NCBI GenBank assembly: GCA_903851365.1
Contig: CAINOB010000002.1
Span: forward strand, 138,051 to 202,050
Length of the DNA stretch: 64,000 bases
Reading direction: 5' to 3'
Source: an uncultured Bacteroidota bacterium
Lineage (GTDB): Bacteria > Bacteroidota > Bacteroidia > Bacteroidales > UBA12481
The translations under genes and the position numbers were made by a program. Below, in pieces: positions 52,301 to 60,453 of this stretch. Within the stretch, counting starts at the first letter, position 1. The number at the start of each line of letters is the position of its first letter. The notes beneath the pieces are model-generated. The model did not search any database. It saw only the letters and a program-made list of their open reading frames with translations, and was not told the origin of the DNA.

Positions 52301-53622
52301 TACGCGACCTGATAAAGTATGCCGGTGACAGGAACATCACTGTTATACCGGAAATCGATGTCCCGGGCCATAGCGCTTATTTCGGAAAAACGTTCGGCTT
52401 TAAAATGGAAACGCCGCCAGGTATGGATGTTTTAGAGAAATGCCTGAATGAGTTTTTCAGTGAAATCAAAGCCGAAGATTGTCCATATTTTCATCTGGGT
52501 TCCGATGAGGTTCATATCAATAATGTCAGCGAATTTATTGCCAGGATGGAGAATATTGTCCTAAAGCATAACCGTACCCCGATCGTGTGGAATCCCGGTC
52601 TGCCGGCCAGTACGGCAACTATTCAGCAGCTGTGGCAGGAGAGTACGATAGTTTCTTTAAAGGAGAATTCGCAAAAGCAGCCGGTCAGCCTGGTAATTGA
52701 TGCCACCATGGGATATGTCAACAATTTCGATCCCCTGATTCTCTACCGCCGGATATTCCTTCGTCCGCCCTGCAATCGCAGCGAGGGCGATAAAACTGCA
52801 CTGGGTGGGATACTCTGCTGCTGGCCGGATGTAAGGGTTGACGATAAGAATAATATCTTCAGGCATAACCCTGTATATCCTTCGTTACTGGCTTTCGCGG
52901 AACGATATTGGAATGGAGGAAAGATTGAGGATATCGCGGCTGCCGAAAATTCGCCGGAAATAAATACCCCTGCCTGGTTTGCGCTGCACGATTTTGAGCG
53001 TCGGACGGTTAAGCACCGGTCCGGGTTCCTGAAAGAGGAGGCGTTTCCATGGTATGCCAACTCAGATATTTGCTGGAACATATCGGAGTATGCCGATACC
53101 CTTAAATGGCATAAGTGTTTCGGCGGCAGTGTGGACCTGGAGACTTTTTTAAGTTCCGGGAAATTACCAAAGAAAGATACGGCAACAGTTTATGCAACGA
53201 CCAATATTTTTTCTGATCGTGCCCAAATGGTTCCCTGCTGGATAGGCTTTGAGGCACCGCACCGATCAAACCGGCGATCTGCCGGAATTCCGGAGCAGGG
53301 AAAATGGGATGGTAACGGAGGGAATATCTGGATAAATGGAAAAGCAGTGACTCCGCCGGTATGGGAAGCCCCCGGCAAATACCGGTTCCTTTTTGCCACA
53401 TGGAGCCGCCCGGAAGCGGAGATACCGTTCACCGATGAGGAATTTTACTGGTGCCGCAAACCCGTGGAGATATCCTTGAATAAGGGTTGGAATAAAGTCC
53501 TGATCAAGGTTCCGAAATCCTTTCCCGATCAAAACTGGACATTCACTTTTGTGCCGCTGGAGAAAGCTGGTGGCAAATACACCGAAGCTAAAAACCTGAG
53601 GTTTTCACTTTTAGTCATTTAA
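49366..53622 (+). CDS. Trimodular secreted glycosidase: DUF4861-like + GH105-like + GH20-like
   Basis: The 1418-residue protein has an N-terminal signal (LLTCEA). Module 1 (about 20-420) is a beta-rich DUF4861-like domain (DLNGDGKWDELAF, PWGMDILHCGSSLG). Module 2 (about 430-770) is a GH105-like (alpha/alpha)6 unsaturated uronyl hydrolase. It has WDWTNGAFFAGM, YHADDYAICQTY (Asp502/Asp503), WWWCDALFMAPP (Asp552, probable acid) and FWSRGNGWVMGG. Module 3 (about 775-1130) is GH20-like: IPAPQNYE start, FHWHLTDN (His939/His941), EIDVPGHSAYFG, HLGSDEVH with the Asp1047-Glu1048 pair and LWQES. About 290 C-terminal residues of unknown beta-type fold follow. The genes for KduI and a KduD-like enzyme just upstream fit release of unsaturated uronate. 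A single polypeptide with both activities would dismantle uronate-hexosamine units; that is inference. No frameshift or stop separates the modules. Confidence 0.85.
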   Translation: MYKLLLLLALCVGSLLTCEAKSSFILKNDLPIDRTNEPFVFSRGEFEHRFGAGKAGEVPLLVTQGKLINTQTDDLNGDGKWDELAFTVDIKAGSSLKLYGVWINEKKVPKFEKRTQVYLGEENKNGGFTEVTEADAPVGLAGFPTHYQSEGIGWENDKMAFRIYFDCRNTKDLFGKLIPDLILKKAGSPTEPTYHELAPWGMDILHCGSSLGAGSLALVEGDSLYRLGSTPGYHYKKITEGPVRTIFELTYKGWEVNGNKYEATERITLWIGKYWFQSEVRIHDFIGEKQVATGITTTKLDRDPLQFQANSDYTAILTHGKQSLNNDILAMAVLAPTKEVRKISRTANTDFYKLGYQTVPAKSFSQVISETYYLSQKIKTESPSVHYFFAMWGLENSKWNEVDSVKKYIREEAEKLSHPVTIEQGKQENVFKKSVIKKRMETAAMWQLAHPNHDLWDWTNGAFFAGMMATYETTGSKKIYQAMLDMGKANGWKPGKLWYHADDYAICQTYIDLYRLEKDQKMIQPTIDSVNKMMDTPYAINGIRKNFWWWCDALFMAPPTLVKLGMTLGDKRYLEFNDKLFHETVDLLWNKEENLFARDLRFVWGYPEKDLKENNGQKVFWSRGNGWVMGGLARILTELPANYPNRGFYLDIFKKMAKRIASLQQADGLWRVSLLDPDSYPGGEASGSGFYCYALAWGINHGILEREIYLPVVEKAWTGLNSLLTPEGYVGWVQPVGADPQKNYSSASWEVYGTGAFLLAGSEVIKLNENFTRGSLALIPAPQNYELADTKPFRFSSICLEKNSIDSIPVSPIINSARIFFPGLKVDIARKTLGKDQLTLIFAFDKSVVHTEGYRLKSEKKKVIISASTKKGLFYGFQTLLQLIRKEGSEYSVPEISIDDYPAFAIRGFMHDVGRNFQTIESLKHQMDIWAFYKINVFHWHLTDNPAWRIECKAYPQLNDPQFQQQGRDAGKFYTYDEIRDLIKYAGDRNITVIPEIDVPGHSAYFGKTFGFKMETPPGMDVLEKCLNEFFSEIKAEDCPYFHLGSDEVHINNVSEFIARMENIVLKHNRTPIVWNPGLPASTATIQQLWQESTIVSLKENSQKQPVSLVIDATMGYVNNFDPLILYRRIFLRPPCNRSEGDKTALGGILCCWPDVRVDDKNNIFRHNPVYPSLLAFAERYWNGGKIEDIAAAENSPEINTPAWFALHDFERRTVKHRSGFLKEEAFPWYANSDICWNISEYADTLKWHKCFGGSVDLETFLSSGKLPKKDTATVYATTNIFSDRAQMVPCWIGFEAPHRSNRRSAGIPEQGKWDGNGGNIWINGKAVTPPVWEAPGKYRFLFATWSRPEAEIPFTDEEFYWCRKPVEISLNKGWNKVLIKVPKSFPDQNWTFTFVPLEKAGGKYTEAKNLRFSLLVI

Positions 53623-53670
53623 GCAATACAAATGCAGATTATCTTAAATACAATTGAACTTGTCTTAATT

Positions 53671-54645
53671 TCACCACCTCACAAACCCAAGCTTTCTGGT
53701 GATTTCTCCATTCCAAAGTGAATCAAATGTTCTCTGGCTCAGGTGCATGTTCTCATTCTTGACGGACCTTACCATCGTAAACAAACCATATCCATTACTG
53801 ATGTTACCCTTTGGAGGTAAATCCATGTTACCTGCATTTATGTATGTATCGAGATAATTGTTAAAATATTCATCTCCGACAAGAAAAATCAGGTCGATAG
53901 AGATAAACTTCCGCGAAATGGTATCGTTTATGGGTTTAATGTTTTTTACCAGTAAATTAAAAAACATATCGGGGTATAAAAGATCGCCACCTGGAGGTAT
54001 CATATCTTTTCTTACGGTAAAAAGTACTGAACGATCGACCCAGGTTACTTCGTATTCCTGATAATGAAATTCACAAAGGAGTTGACGGTATGCAATACCA
54101 CTTGGATATTCCAATGCACCCGGAAAATTAATCTTATAGACATCCGGATAAAGAGCAATCTCATGATCAAATTTGGAGGGAGCTGAAATTTCTGACATTA
54201 CCGGAATCCTTGAAAAGATGGGGCTTGACATTCCCGGCAGATAAATGACTAACCTGTAACTGGTAAAACCATAGGGTAAACTATTTACAGCTTCGTAGCA
54301 ATATCCGGGAACTTCCGAAAAGATTCCCGGTATCTTTGTCCGGTCAGAATGTTTAAATTCCGTTTCCCAAACTTTATATTGATCGGACCATCCTTCCAAA
54401 CGGATATCTGCACTATCATAAAATATCTGGTTAGGATCACGGGCCAGATTATAGCCATTGCCATCACCCGAAAATGATCGGGTTAAGGTCAGATAAAATA
54501 TTTTATCGGCCGGATTAATCTGAAAATAAACCACGGGGATCGGATCGGCCGGATCCAGCAGATCAATGTCGTTGGAGCAGGATGAAAAATTAATTAAAAG
54601 AAAAACCGCGGCTATTGTTGCAGAAAACCTTGTAAATGGGTTCAT
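53671..54645 (-). CDS. Lipoprotein, DUF4249-like
   Basis: A 324-residue lipoprotein with lipobox INFSSC (Cys about 23). The body is beta-rich with VYFQINPADKIFYLTLTRSF near the start and an ending GLFTMVRSVKNENMHLSQRTFDSL, the kind of ending seen in Bacteroidota DUF4249 proteins that pair with TonB-dependent receptors. No receptor gene is adjacent here. The family name is tentative. It converges with the glycosidase fusion (48-bp gap) and is divergent from the Fic gene. Confidence 0.65.
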   Translation of the reverse strand: MNPFTRFSATIAAVFLLINFSSCSNDIDLLDPADPIPVVYFQINPADKIFYLTLTRSFSGDGNGYNLARDPNQIFYDSADIRLEGWSDQYKVWETEFKHSDRTKIPGIFSEVPGYCYEAVNSLPYGFTSYRLVIYLPGMSSPIFSRIPVMSEISAPSKFDHEIALYPDVYKINFPGALEYPSGIAYRQLLCEFHYQEYEVTWVDRSVLFTVRKDMIPPGGDLLYPDMFFNLLVKNIKPINDTISRKFISIDLIFLVGDEYFNNYLDTYINAGNMDLPPKGNISNGYGLFTMVRSVKNENMHLSQRTFDSLWNGEITRKLGFVRW

Positions 54646-54768
54646 TTCAACAGAGTTAGAAATCGAGTCTTCAATGGGGGATTACCAAAGGTAGTGAAAT
54701 TTGCTCACTATCCATGAATTGAACCGGCAGCTATTACATATCCCACGAAAACTTAAATAACCGACTTC

Positions 54769-54802
54769 CTTATTTAAGTTAATTTGATATTTCTTAAATA
54801 AG
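54769..54802. promoter_or_regulatory. Perfect inverted-repeat operator over the fic promoter
   Basis: CTTATTTAAG (54769-54778) and its exact reverse complement CTTAAATAAG (54793-54802) are 14 bp apart. A third, 9/10 half-site (CTTAAATAAC) lies at 54752-54761. The arms flank the -33 box, and the right arm sits between -33 and -7, so binding would block RNA polymerase. Confidence 0.65.
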
Positions 54803-54813
54803 AGCTATCTTTG
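54783..54813 (+). promoter_or_regulatory. Promoter of the fic gene
   Basis: TTTG (54783-54786) and TATCTTTG (54806-54813) are 19 bp apart, a perfect Bacteroidota -33/-7 promoter; the start codon follows at 54830. Confidence 0.7.
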
Positions 54814-54829
54814 TTTAAGATTAAAGCCA

Positions 54830-55954
54830 ATGAAAATTTTCAATTCAGGACAATATATCAGTCAGGGCACCTATAAAAGCTTCCAGCCCTCCTTGATTAA
54901 CAGGCAATGGGAAGTTCCCGACATGGAAGTTCTGAGTCTGCTCAGTCAGGCGGATCAGGAAATTGGACGATTGGATATGTTCTCTAACTATATTCCGAAC
55001 GTGGATTTGTTTATCAGGATGCATGTTGCAAAGGAAGCAACCAGCAGTAGCCGGATTGAAGGAACACAAACAAATATTGACCAGGTAGTCTCGGATGCCT
55101 TGTCTATTCCTCCTAAAAATAAGGATGACTGGGACGAAGTTCAGAACTATATCAAAGCACTGAAGTGGTCAATTGATGAATTAAAAAACATCCCGCTTTC
55201 ATCCCGATTGATTCGGGGAGCGCATGAGATATTGCTTCAGGGAGTGCGAGGTGATAAAAAGGACCCGGGATCCTTTCGGCGAAGTCAGAATTGGATCGGT
55301 GGGGCTACGCTTAAAGACGCATCCTTTATCCCTCCGGGTCATTCGAACATTCCAAACCTGATGAGTGATCTTGAAAAATTCATTCATAATCAGGAGATTG
55401 CCATGCCCGAATTACTTAAAATTGCCCTGATTCATTATCAATTTGAGACCATTCACCCCTTCCTGGATGGAAACGGCAGAATGGGACGGCTTCTGATTCC
55501 TCTTTATCTGGTGAACAAGGGGGTTATTAAAATGCCGGTGCTTTATCTGTCCGACTTTTTCGAGAAAAACAGGATCCTTTATTTTGATAATTTAATGGCG
55601 GCCCGGGTAAATAGCAACATAATCCGGTGGATAAAATTTTTTCTGGTTGGGATTATTGAAACTGCTCAGTCCGGAATAAACACTTTTGATAAAATCCTCA
55701 AAATCAAGAATAAAACCGATGTTAAAATCTCAACTCTCGGTACCCGGGCATCAAAAGCTGCCAAAGTTATGGATCAGCTTTATGAACACCCAGTGACCGA
55801 TGCTGGGAAAGTTGCGGCATGGGCAGGAATTTCCATGCCATCAGCATATAAGTTGATTGGGGAACTGGAATCGCGGCAGATTCTTTGTGAGATAACCGGA
55901 GATCAAAGAAACCGTGTTTTTGTGTTTGAAGATTACCTCGCCTTATTCAGATAG
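54830..55954 (+). CDS. Fic-family adenylyltransferase, class II, with C-terminal winged helix
   Basis: The 374-residue protein has the full Fic motif HPFLDGNGRMGR (209-220), which transfers AMP (or another nucleotide moiety) to hydroxyl side chains. An N-terminal inhibitory helix matches (S/T)xxxE(G/N) with Ser73-Glu77-Gly78 (SSSRIEGTQ), making it a self-inhibited class II Fic. The C-terminal 75 residues (VMDQLYEHPVTDAGKVAAWAGISMPSAYKLIGELES) form a winged-helix domain like that in SoFic. There is no separate antitoxin gene. The palindromic operator on its promoter suggests it represses its own transcription through the winged helix; this is inference. It is flanked by unrelated genes on the opposite strand. 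Confidence 0.92.
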   Translation: MKIFNSGQYISQGTYKSFQPSLINRQWEVPDMEVLSLLSQADQEIGRLDMFSNYIPNVDLFIRMHVAKEATSSSRIEGTQTNIDQVVSDALSIPPKNKDDWDEVQNYIKALKWSIDELKNIPLSSRLIRGAHEILLQGVRGDKKDPGSFRRSQNWIGGATLKDASFIPPGHSNIPNLMSDLEKFIHNQEIAMPELLKIALIHYQFETIHPFLDGNGRMGRLLIPLYLVNKGVIKMPVLYLSDFFEKNRILYFDNLMAARVNSNIIRWIKFFLVGIIETAQSGINTFDKILKIKNKTDVKISTLGTRASKAAKVMDQLYEHPVTDAGKVAAWAGISMPSAYKLIGELESRQILCEITGDQRNRVFVFEDYLALFR

Positions 55955-55975
55955 ATGTTCCTGATCTAATTTAGC

Positions 55976-56602
55976 CTATGAGATCGGCTTTTTTACTCCG
56001 GGGAACGCGGTGTAAATCCCGAACATCGAAGCCAGCTTGCTGCCATTCCAGTCCCATAAGGCACTGTAAAAAACCGTTACCGGCTGCTTCCTGAAAAAGG
56101 TAAGTTCAGCCCTCGGACCGGCAGCATACATTTTATAGTAGCGGATCAGCTCGCCGCCGAGTTTGAGAAATTTCACATTGTAGAAGCCCATACAATCCCA
56201 GCGCACACGATCGCCTCCGAACTCAAAGGCTCCGAAAAAAGAGAACCGGTTCTTGTTCACCAAAATCAACGGAGAAACCCGGAATATCTGCGCTTCGTTC
56301 GACTGGAATCCGGCGATCACACCCACCGAAACTCCAGGTACCGGGGTATACAACCCGCCCGCCAGCACTTCGCCCCAGCTCCGTGCGTTACCTGTCACCG
56401 GATTATTGGCCGTCGCGTTCACGTAGCAGTAGCTGGTAGCGCTGAACTTCGGTGAAATCTGGTGATTCGTAAACAGGGTTAAAACCGGCATAAAGGTTTT
56501 ATCGTAGTAAATGTTATACTGATTCACTTTAAACATGGTCTGGGCGCCTGCAGGCGCCAGGAAAATCAATACAACCACAAAACTCAGCATTAGCTTCTTC
56601 AT
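55976..56602 (-). CDS. Small secreted beta-barrel-like protein, unknown
   Basis: A 208-residue product with signal peptide (AGAQ cleavage) and amphipathic strands (MPVLTLFTNHQISPKFSATSYCYVNATAN, RFSFFGAFEFGGDRVRW, GGELIRYYKMYAAGPRAELTFF) suggestive of an outer-membrane barrel. I recognise no family. It lies 103 bp downstream of the propeller kinase gene on the same strand, with possible co-expression but a gap that holds a C-run and a weak hairpin. Confidence 0.7.
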   Translation of the reverse strand: MKKLMLSFVVVLIFLAPAGAQTMFKVNQYNIYYDKTFMPVLTLFTNHQISPKFSATSYCYVNATANNPVTGNARSWGEVLAGGLYTPVPGVSVGVIAGFQSNEAQIFRVSPLILVNKNRFSFFGAFEFGGDRVRWDCMGFYNVKFLKLGGELIRYYKMYAAGPRAELTFFRKQPVTVFYSALWDWNGSKLASMFGIYTAFPGVKKPIS

Positions 56603-56705
56603 TCAAACCTGATTTTCAAAATTTAACTTCTGTCCCCCCCCATCTGAAGATGGAGGCTATTGATACAGCACCCGTCTCCCTGTCTTGCGTGTTTCGCGTC
56701 ACGTG

Positions 56706-59700
56706 TCACGTTTGTTTTTCCGGAATGGTGATAATAAACTCCGTAAATTCCCCATCCTTCGAATTAACCTCGAGCTTGCCCTTGTGAATCTGTGTAACAA
56801 TATCGTAACTCAGCGATAATCCCAGACCGGTTCCTGACCCGGCCGGCTTGGTGGTGAAGAAAGGATTGAAGATTTTTTCCTTCACATGATCCGGGATTCC
56901 GGTACCATTATCCCTGATCCTGATCTCGATTTTGTCGCCGATCTTCTTGGTGCTAACCAAAACCTCCGGTTTAAATTCGGGGATATTCTTCTTGATTTTT
57001 TCATCAAGAGCATAACACGAATTGTTCACAATGTTCAGCACTACGCGGCTTAAATCCTGCGGAATGATGCTTGCCTTATCTACCAGCGGATCCAGGTCGG
57101 TGCGGATTGCAGTGTTGAAATTCTTGTCCTTCGCACGCATGCCGTGGTAGGCCAGGTTAACATATTCCGATACCATGTTATTGATGGCTGTCATCTCAAA
57201 TTCACCACTCTTTCCCCTCGAATGCTGGAGCATCCCTTTAACGATGCTTTCAGCCCGTTTCCCGTGGTCATGGATCTTGGTGACATTACCCTTGATCATG
57301 GTAACAACATCGAGAATATCGGCATAAGTATCCTCGTCAAGGACCTCTTTGGCACTCTCCAGCGACTCGAGCAGCTCATCGGCGAGATCGGCAGATAATG
57401 AGGAGAAATTGTTGACAAAATTGAGCGGATTCTGAATCTCATGCGCAATACCGGCAATCAGCGCTCCGAGAGAGGCAAGTTTTTCCGATTGCACCAGCTG
57501 ATCCTGCGCCTCCTTCAGGTTTTGGAGGGTTTTCTGCAGATCCTGCATGATTCGCGTACGAATAAAGGCTGATATGATGTGCTCCTTGGCGTTCCTCACA
57601 AAGCTGAGATCCTTGGCTTCAAAGGCATCTTCCTTATTGACATTCTGCAGGAGCAGAAAAGCCTCCACGCGATTTTCCACCCTGATCACCATCACCAGCA
57701 TCGATTTGGGCAGAGAGATGGATCCTAATCCGGGAAGGTATTGCCAGGTCTTAAAGTCGGTTCTTAAAAAGATGTCTTCAAAAATTTCCTGCGAATTCGT
57801 CAGGTAACGCTGTTCAGCCTCTTCCAGGGTAAATTTCACTTTATTCAGCGCTTCCAGGTCCCAGCCGAAACTTGCCGTGAACTTGAAAATGTTGTCATTC
57901 TTGTCGAACACCAGGGCCGTTGCTTTTTCTACCGACTTGATAACTTTCATCTTTTCCATCAGCGACTGCAGCAGGGTTTCGAACTTGATTTCCTGATTGA
58001 TGGCTTTTACAGTATTGTTGATCTTTTCGAGTTCATCATTCTTGCCGGCAAGCTCGTCTGATTGTTTCATGATCTCCTCTTTCTGCTGCACAACCTCAGC
58101 CGTGCGGTCAGCAATGAGCTGCTCCAGAATACGCTTTTCCTTCAGGAGCTGCCGGTTCCTGAGCAGCAAAATCAGGTAAACAATTCCACCTGCCAGTGCC
58201 AGATAAAGAAAATAGGCCCAATAGGTATTATACCATGGAGCAAGAATGTTAAATCTGAATGAGGCTTCCTGTGCCACTACTCCGTAAATATTCCTGGCCC
58301 TGACATGGAAAATGAACTTTCCTTTAGGCAGGCTCGTATATTCCTTCTGTGTTTCAGGGGTCCAGTCGGACCAGGTATCTTCGAAACCATCGAGTTGGTA
58401 TTGATATTGGTTTTCGCCTTTTGCCGAACAGAATGGGACCGAAAACTCAAAACGCAAAGAATTATCCTTGTAGCCAAACGTGGTAATTTCATCTGAGGGT
58501 GCAGTGCCGACGGCCCGGTTTCCTGCAAAAATGACAGAATCGGCGGGGGTGGTGATCTGCCTGATCAATGTCGGGTGCGGATCGGGTTTCATGGTTTTTA
58601 CCGATGGATCGTATCGGATGAGCCCATCGGGTCCTCCAAACCAGGTAACATCATCAGCCTCCGGAAAAATATCCCAGATCACATAGCTTGATATCGGGAG
58701 AAAAGGTGTCTGGAAAGGTTCGTAAACAACTCCATTCTTGCGGAGAAGCGTCAGATGGCTTTCGTCACCGGCATTTACCCATAAATCGCCTTTCTTATCT
58801 TCCCTGATGATTGAATACCATGGCACCTCAGCCGAAGTATCTTTTAGGTTTGTAAGATTAATAGCCTTGAATGTGCGGCTGCCTTCATCAAACTTTAAAA
58901 CGCCCTTGCGGGTGGATATGGCGATATTTTTTTCAATCAGGTTGATGGTACCCCCCACGGTTTGAGGGAAACCGGTCGTTTCATTGAAAAATTCCATAGC
59001 CCCTGTTTTGGGTGAAAATCGGAAGATACCTTTGGAAAGGGTAGAACCCCAAATATTTCCTGCTGCATCTTCCAACAGGTGCTTTGTTTCTTCCTGAGAA
59101 GCGGCAAGATTGGTCGATTTCCAGGTTCCTCCCTGATATTTCAGGCTGAAAAGTCCATTCATGTCACTGCCATAAACCAGGTTCTGATCTGAAGCGGAAA
59201 CAGTGAGCGCCATGGAAAAACCTTCTTTTATACGTTTGGCGCCGTTACCTGACACCTGAAAGATACCTTCGGATGTGGCTGCGAGCAGATCGTTTCCGAA
59301 CGGAACGATCGACCAGCATGCGGTAATGATCTGTGGCATTGACTGAAAGCTGAACGATTCGGGTTTATATAAAAACAGACCCTGATAAGTGCTTACATAG
59401 AGCCTGCCCTGATGGCGCAGTATCTGGATGACCGCACCGTTTAGTCCCGATTTTTCATCAAAAAAGCTAAGTGCCGAGGGCGCCTCAATCATCGCTATAC
59501 CGTTGTTCAATGCTGCCCAAAGGATATTGCTTTCATCGGCATAAAGCGCCTGAACATATTCGTTTCTAAGCGAAGCTGCCCGGTCTATCACCTGCTTGAC
59601 GCTACCATTTGGATAAATGATGATCACTCCTTTTCGTGAAGTTCCAATGGCATAGGTACCATCGATCAGGGAAACCCCTGAAGTGATCAGGTTTTCCATG

Positions 59701-60443
59701 AACAGCTTGTCCGATGGATTTGCGAATTTCCTTACGCCTGAAGCATCGGCAAGATACAGCCCCTGCGTTCCGGTAGCCAGTAAGACCTGATTACCGGGGT
59801 AGGGCAGCATAGCCCTGATTTCAATGGCTCCCGTCATAAGATCGCCCTTGGCTACCGGGTCGATCTGACCATTACGGAAAATCATCAGTCCCTTATCTTT
59901 TACCTGCAGATAAAGGGTTTGATTAACATAAAAACCATTGAGAATTTCATAGTCCGGCTTCCAATTTTCGAGTTTGCCGTTGTTCCATCTGAAAATGACT
60001 TTGCGGGTGATAAAATAAATTCCGTCCGGTGCGGAAAAAATCTGTAAAACATCCTGAAACGAAGGGAGAGCTGCGGTTGAGTCGAGGAGACTCTTGTAAC
60101 TCAATTTTCCACGGGATCCTGTGGCGAGAATGCCTATTTCACCCAATGCGCCAACATATACTGTTCCGCCGGCATCCACACACAAAGCCGAAACCTTGGT
60201 GGTTTTTTCAGTAGGTATCAGCCGCCATGATTTGCCATCGAACTGCAGAACGCCTGCAAAGTTTCCGGCATACACCATGCCGACCTGATCGCGGACAATG
60301 GCAAAGTTCTGGGCATGGGCCCTGTAATCCGTTGCTGTATAATTCTTAAGGAACGGAAGTCCCTGCTCATTCCTGCCGGTAGGTTGTCCATTGAGGATTC
60401 CTGTGAAAAAAAGCAGCAAGAAAGGAATGGCCAATTTTTTCAT
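56706..60443 (-). CDS. Two-component-regulator propeller sensor histidine kinase (no response regulator domain)
   Basis: The 1245-residue membrane sensor has a signal peptide (LNGQ). A double seven-bladed Reg_prop-type propeller (about 25-640) is followed by a Y_Y_Y domain (640-730: SLRFEFSVPF, YQYQLDGFEDTWSDWT), a membrane helix (about 740-762), a coiled coil, a GAF-like domain (830-960), HisKA with His1001 (IAHEIQNPL) and HATPase_c (NIVNNSCYAL, DNGTGIPD, GTGLGLSL). Unlike hybrid HTCS proteins it has no receiver or AraC domain, so its output partner is elsewhere. The frame is open to 60461; the ATG at 60443 fits the signal peptide and leaves a 10-bp gap after the transporter gene. It likely senses an extracytoplasmic ligand. 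Confidence 0.88.
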   Translation of the reverse strand: MKKLAIPFLLLFFTGILNGQPTGRNEQGLPFLKNYTATDYRAHAQNFAIVRDQVGMVYAGNFAGVLQFDGKSWRLIPTEKTTKVSALCVDAGGTVYVGALGEIGILATGSRGKLSYKSLLDSTAALPSFQDVLQIFSAPDGIYFITRKVIFRWNNGKLENWKPDYEILNGFYVNQTLYLQVKDKGLMIFRNGQIDPVAKGDLMTGAIEIRAMLPYPGNQVLLATGTQGLYLADASGVRKFANPSDKLFMENLITSGVSLIDGTYAIGTSRKGVIIIYPNGSVKQVIDRAASLRNEYVQALYADESNILWAALNNGIAMIEAPSALSFFDEKSGLNGAVIQILRHQGRLYVSTYQGLFLYKPESFSFQSMPQIITACWSIVPFGNDLLAATSEGIFQVSGNGAKRIKEGFSMALTVSASDQNLVYGSDMNGLFSLKYQGGTWKSTNLAASQEETKHLLEDAAGNIWGSTLSKGIFRFSPKTGAMEFFNETTGFPQTVGGTINLIEKNIAISTRKGVLKFDEGSRTFKAINLTNLKDTSAEVPWYSIIREDKKGDLWVNAGDESHLTLLRKNGVVYEPFQTPFLPISSYVIWDIFPEADDVTWFGGPDGLIRYDPSVKTMKPDPHPTLIRQITTPADSVIFAGNRAVGTAPSDEITTFGYKDNSLRFEFSVPFCSAKGENQYQYQLDGFEDTWSDWTPETQKEYTSLPKGKFIFHVRARNIYGVVAQEASFRFNILAPWYNTYWAYFLYLALAGGIVYLILLLRNRQLLKEKRILEQLIADRTAEVVQQKEEIMKQSDELAGKNDELEKINNTVKAINQEIKFETLLQSLMEKMKVIKSVEKATALVFDKNDNIFKFTASFGWDLEALNKVKFTLEEAEQRYLTNSQEIFEDIFLRTDFKTWQYLPGLGSISLPKSMLVMVIRVENRVEAFLLLQNVNKEDAFEAKDLSFVRNAKEHIISAFIRTRIMQDLQKTLQNLKEAQDQLVQSEKLASLGALIAGIAHEIQNPLNFVNNFSSLSADLADELLESLESAKEVLDEDTYADILDVVTMIKGNVTKIHDHGKRAESIVKGMLQHSRGKSGEFEMTAINNMVSEYVNLAYHGMRAKDKNFNTAIRTDLDPLVDKASIIPQDLSRVVLNIVNNSCYALDEKIKKNIPEFKPEVLVSTKKIGDKIEIRIRDNGTGIPDHVKEKIFNPFFTTKPAGSGTGLGLSLSYDIVTQIHKGKLEVNSKDGEFTEFIITIPEKQT

Positions 60444-60453
60444 ATTCCTTCGA

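Noticed and set aside
56624-56660. C-run plus CCATCT-GA-AGATGG hairpin as a terminator of the kinase operon
   Set aside because: The stem is short, the loop has only two bases and there is no T-run on either strand.
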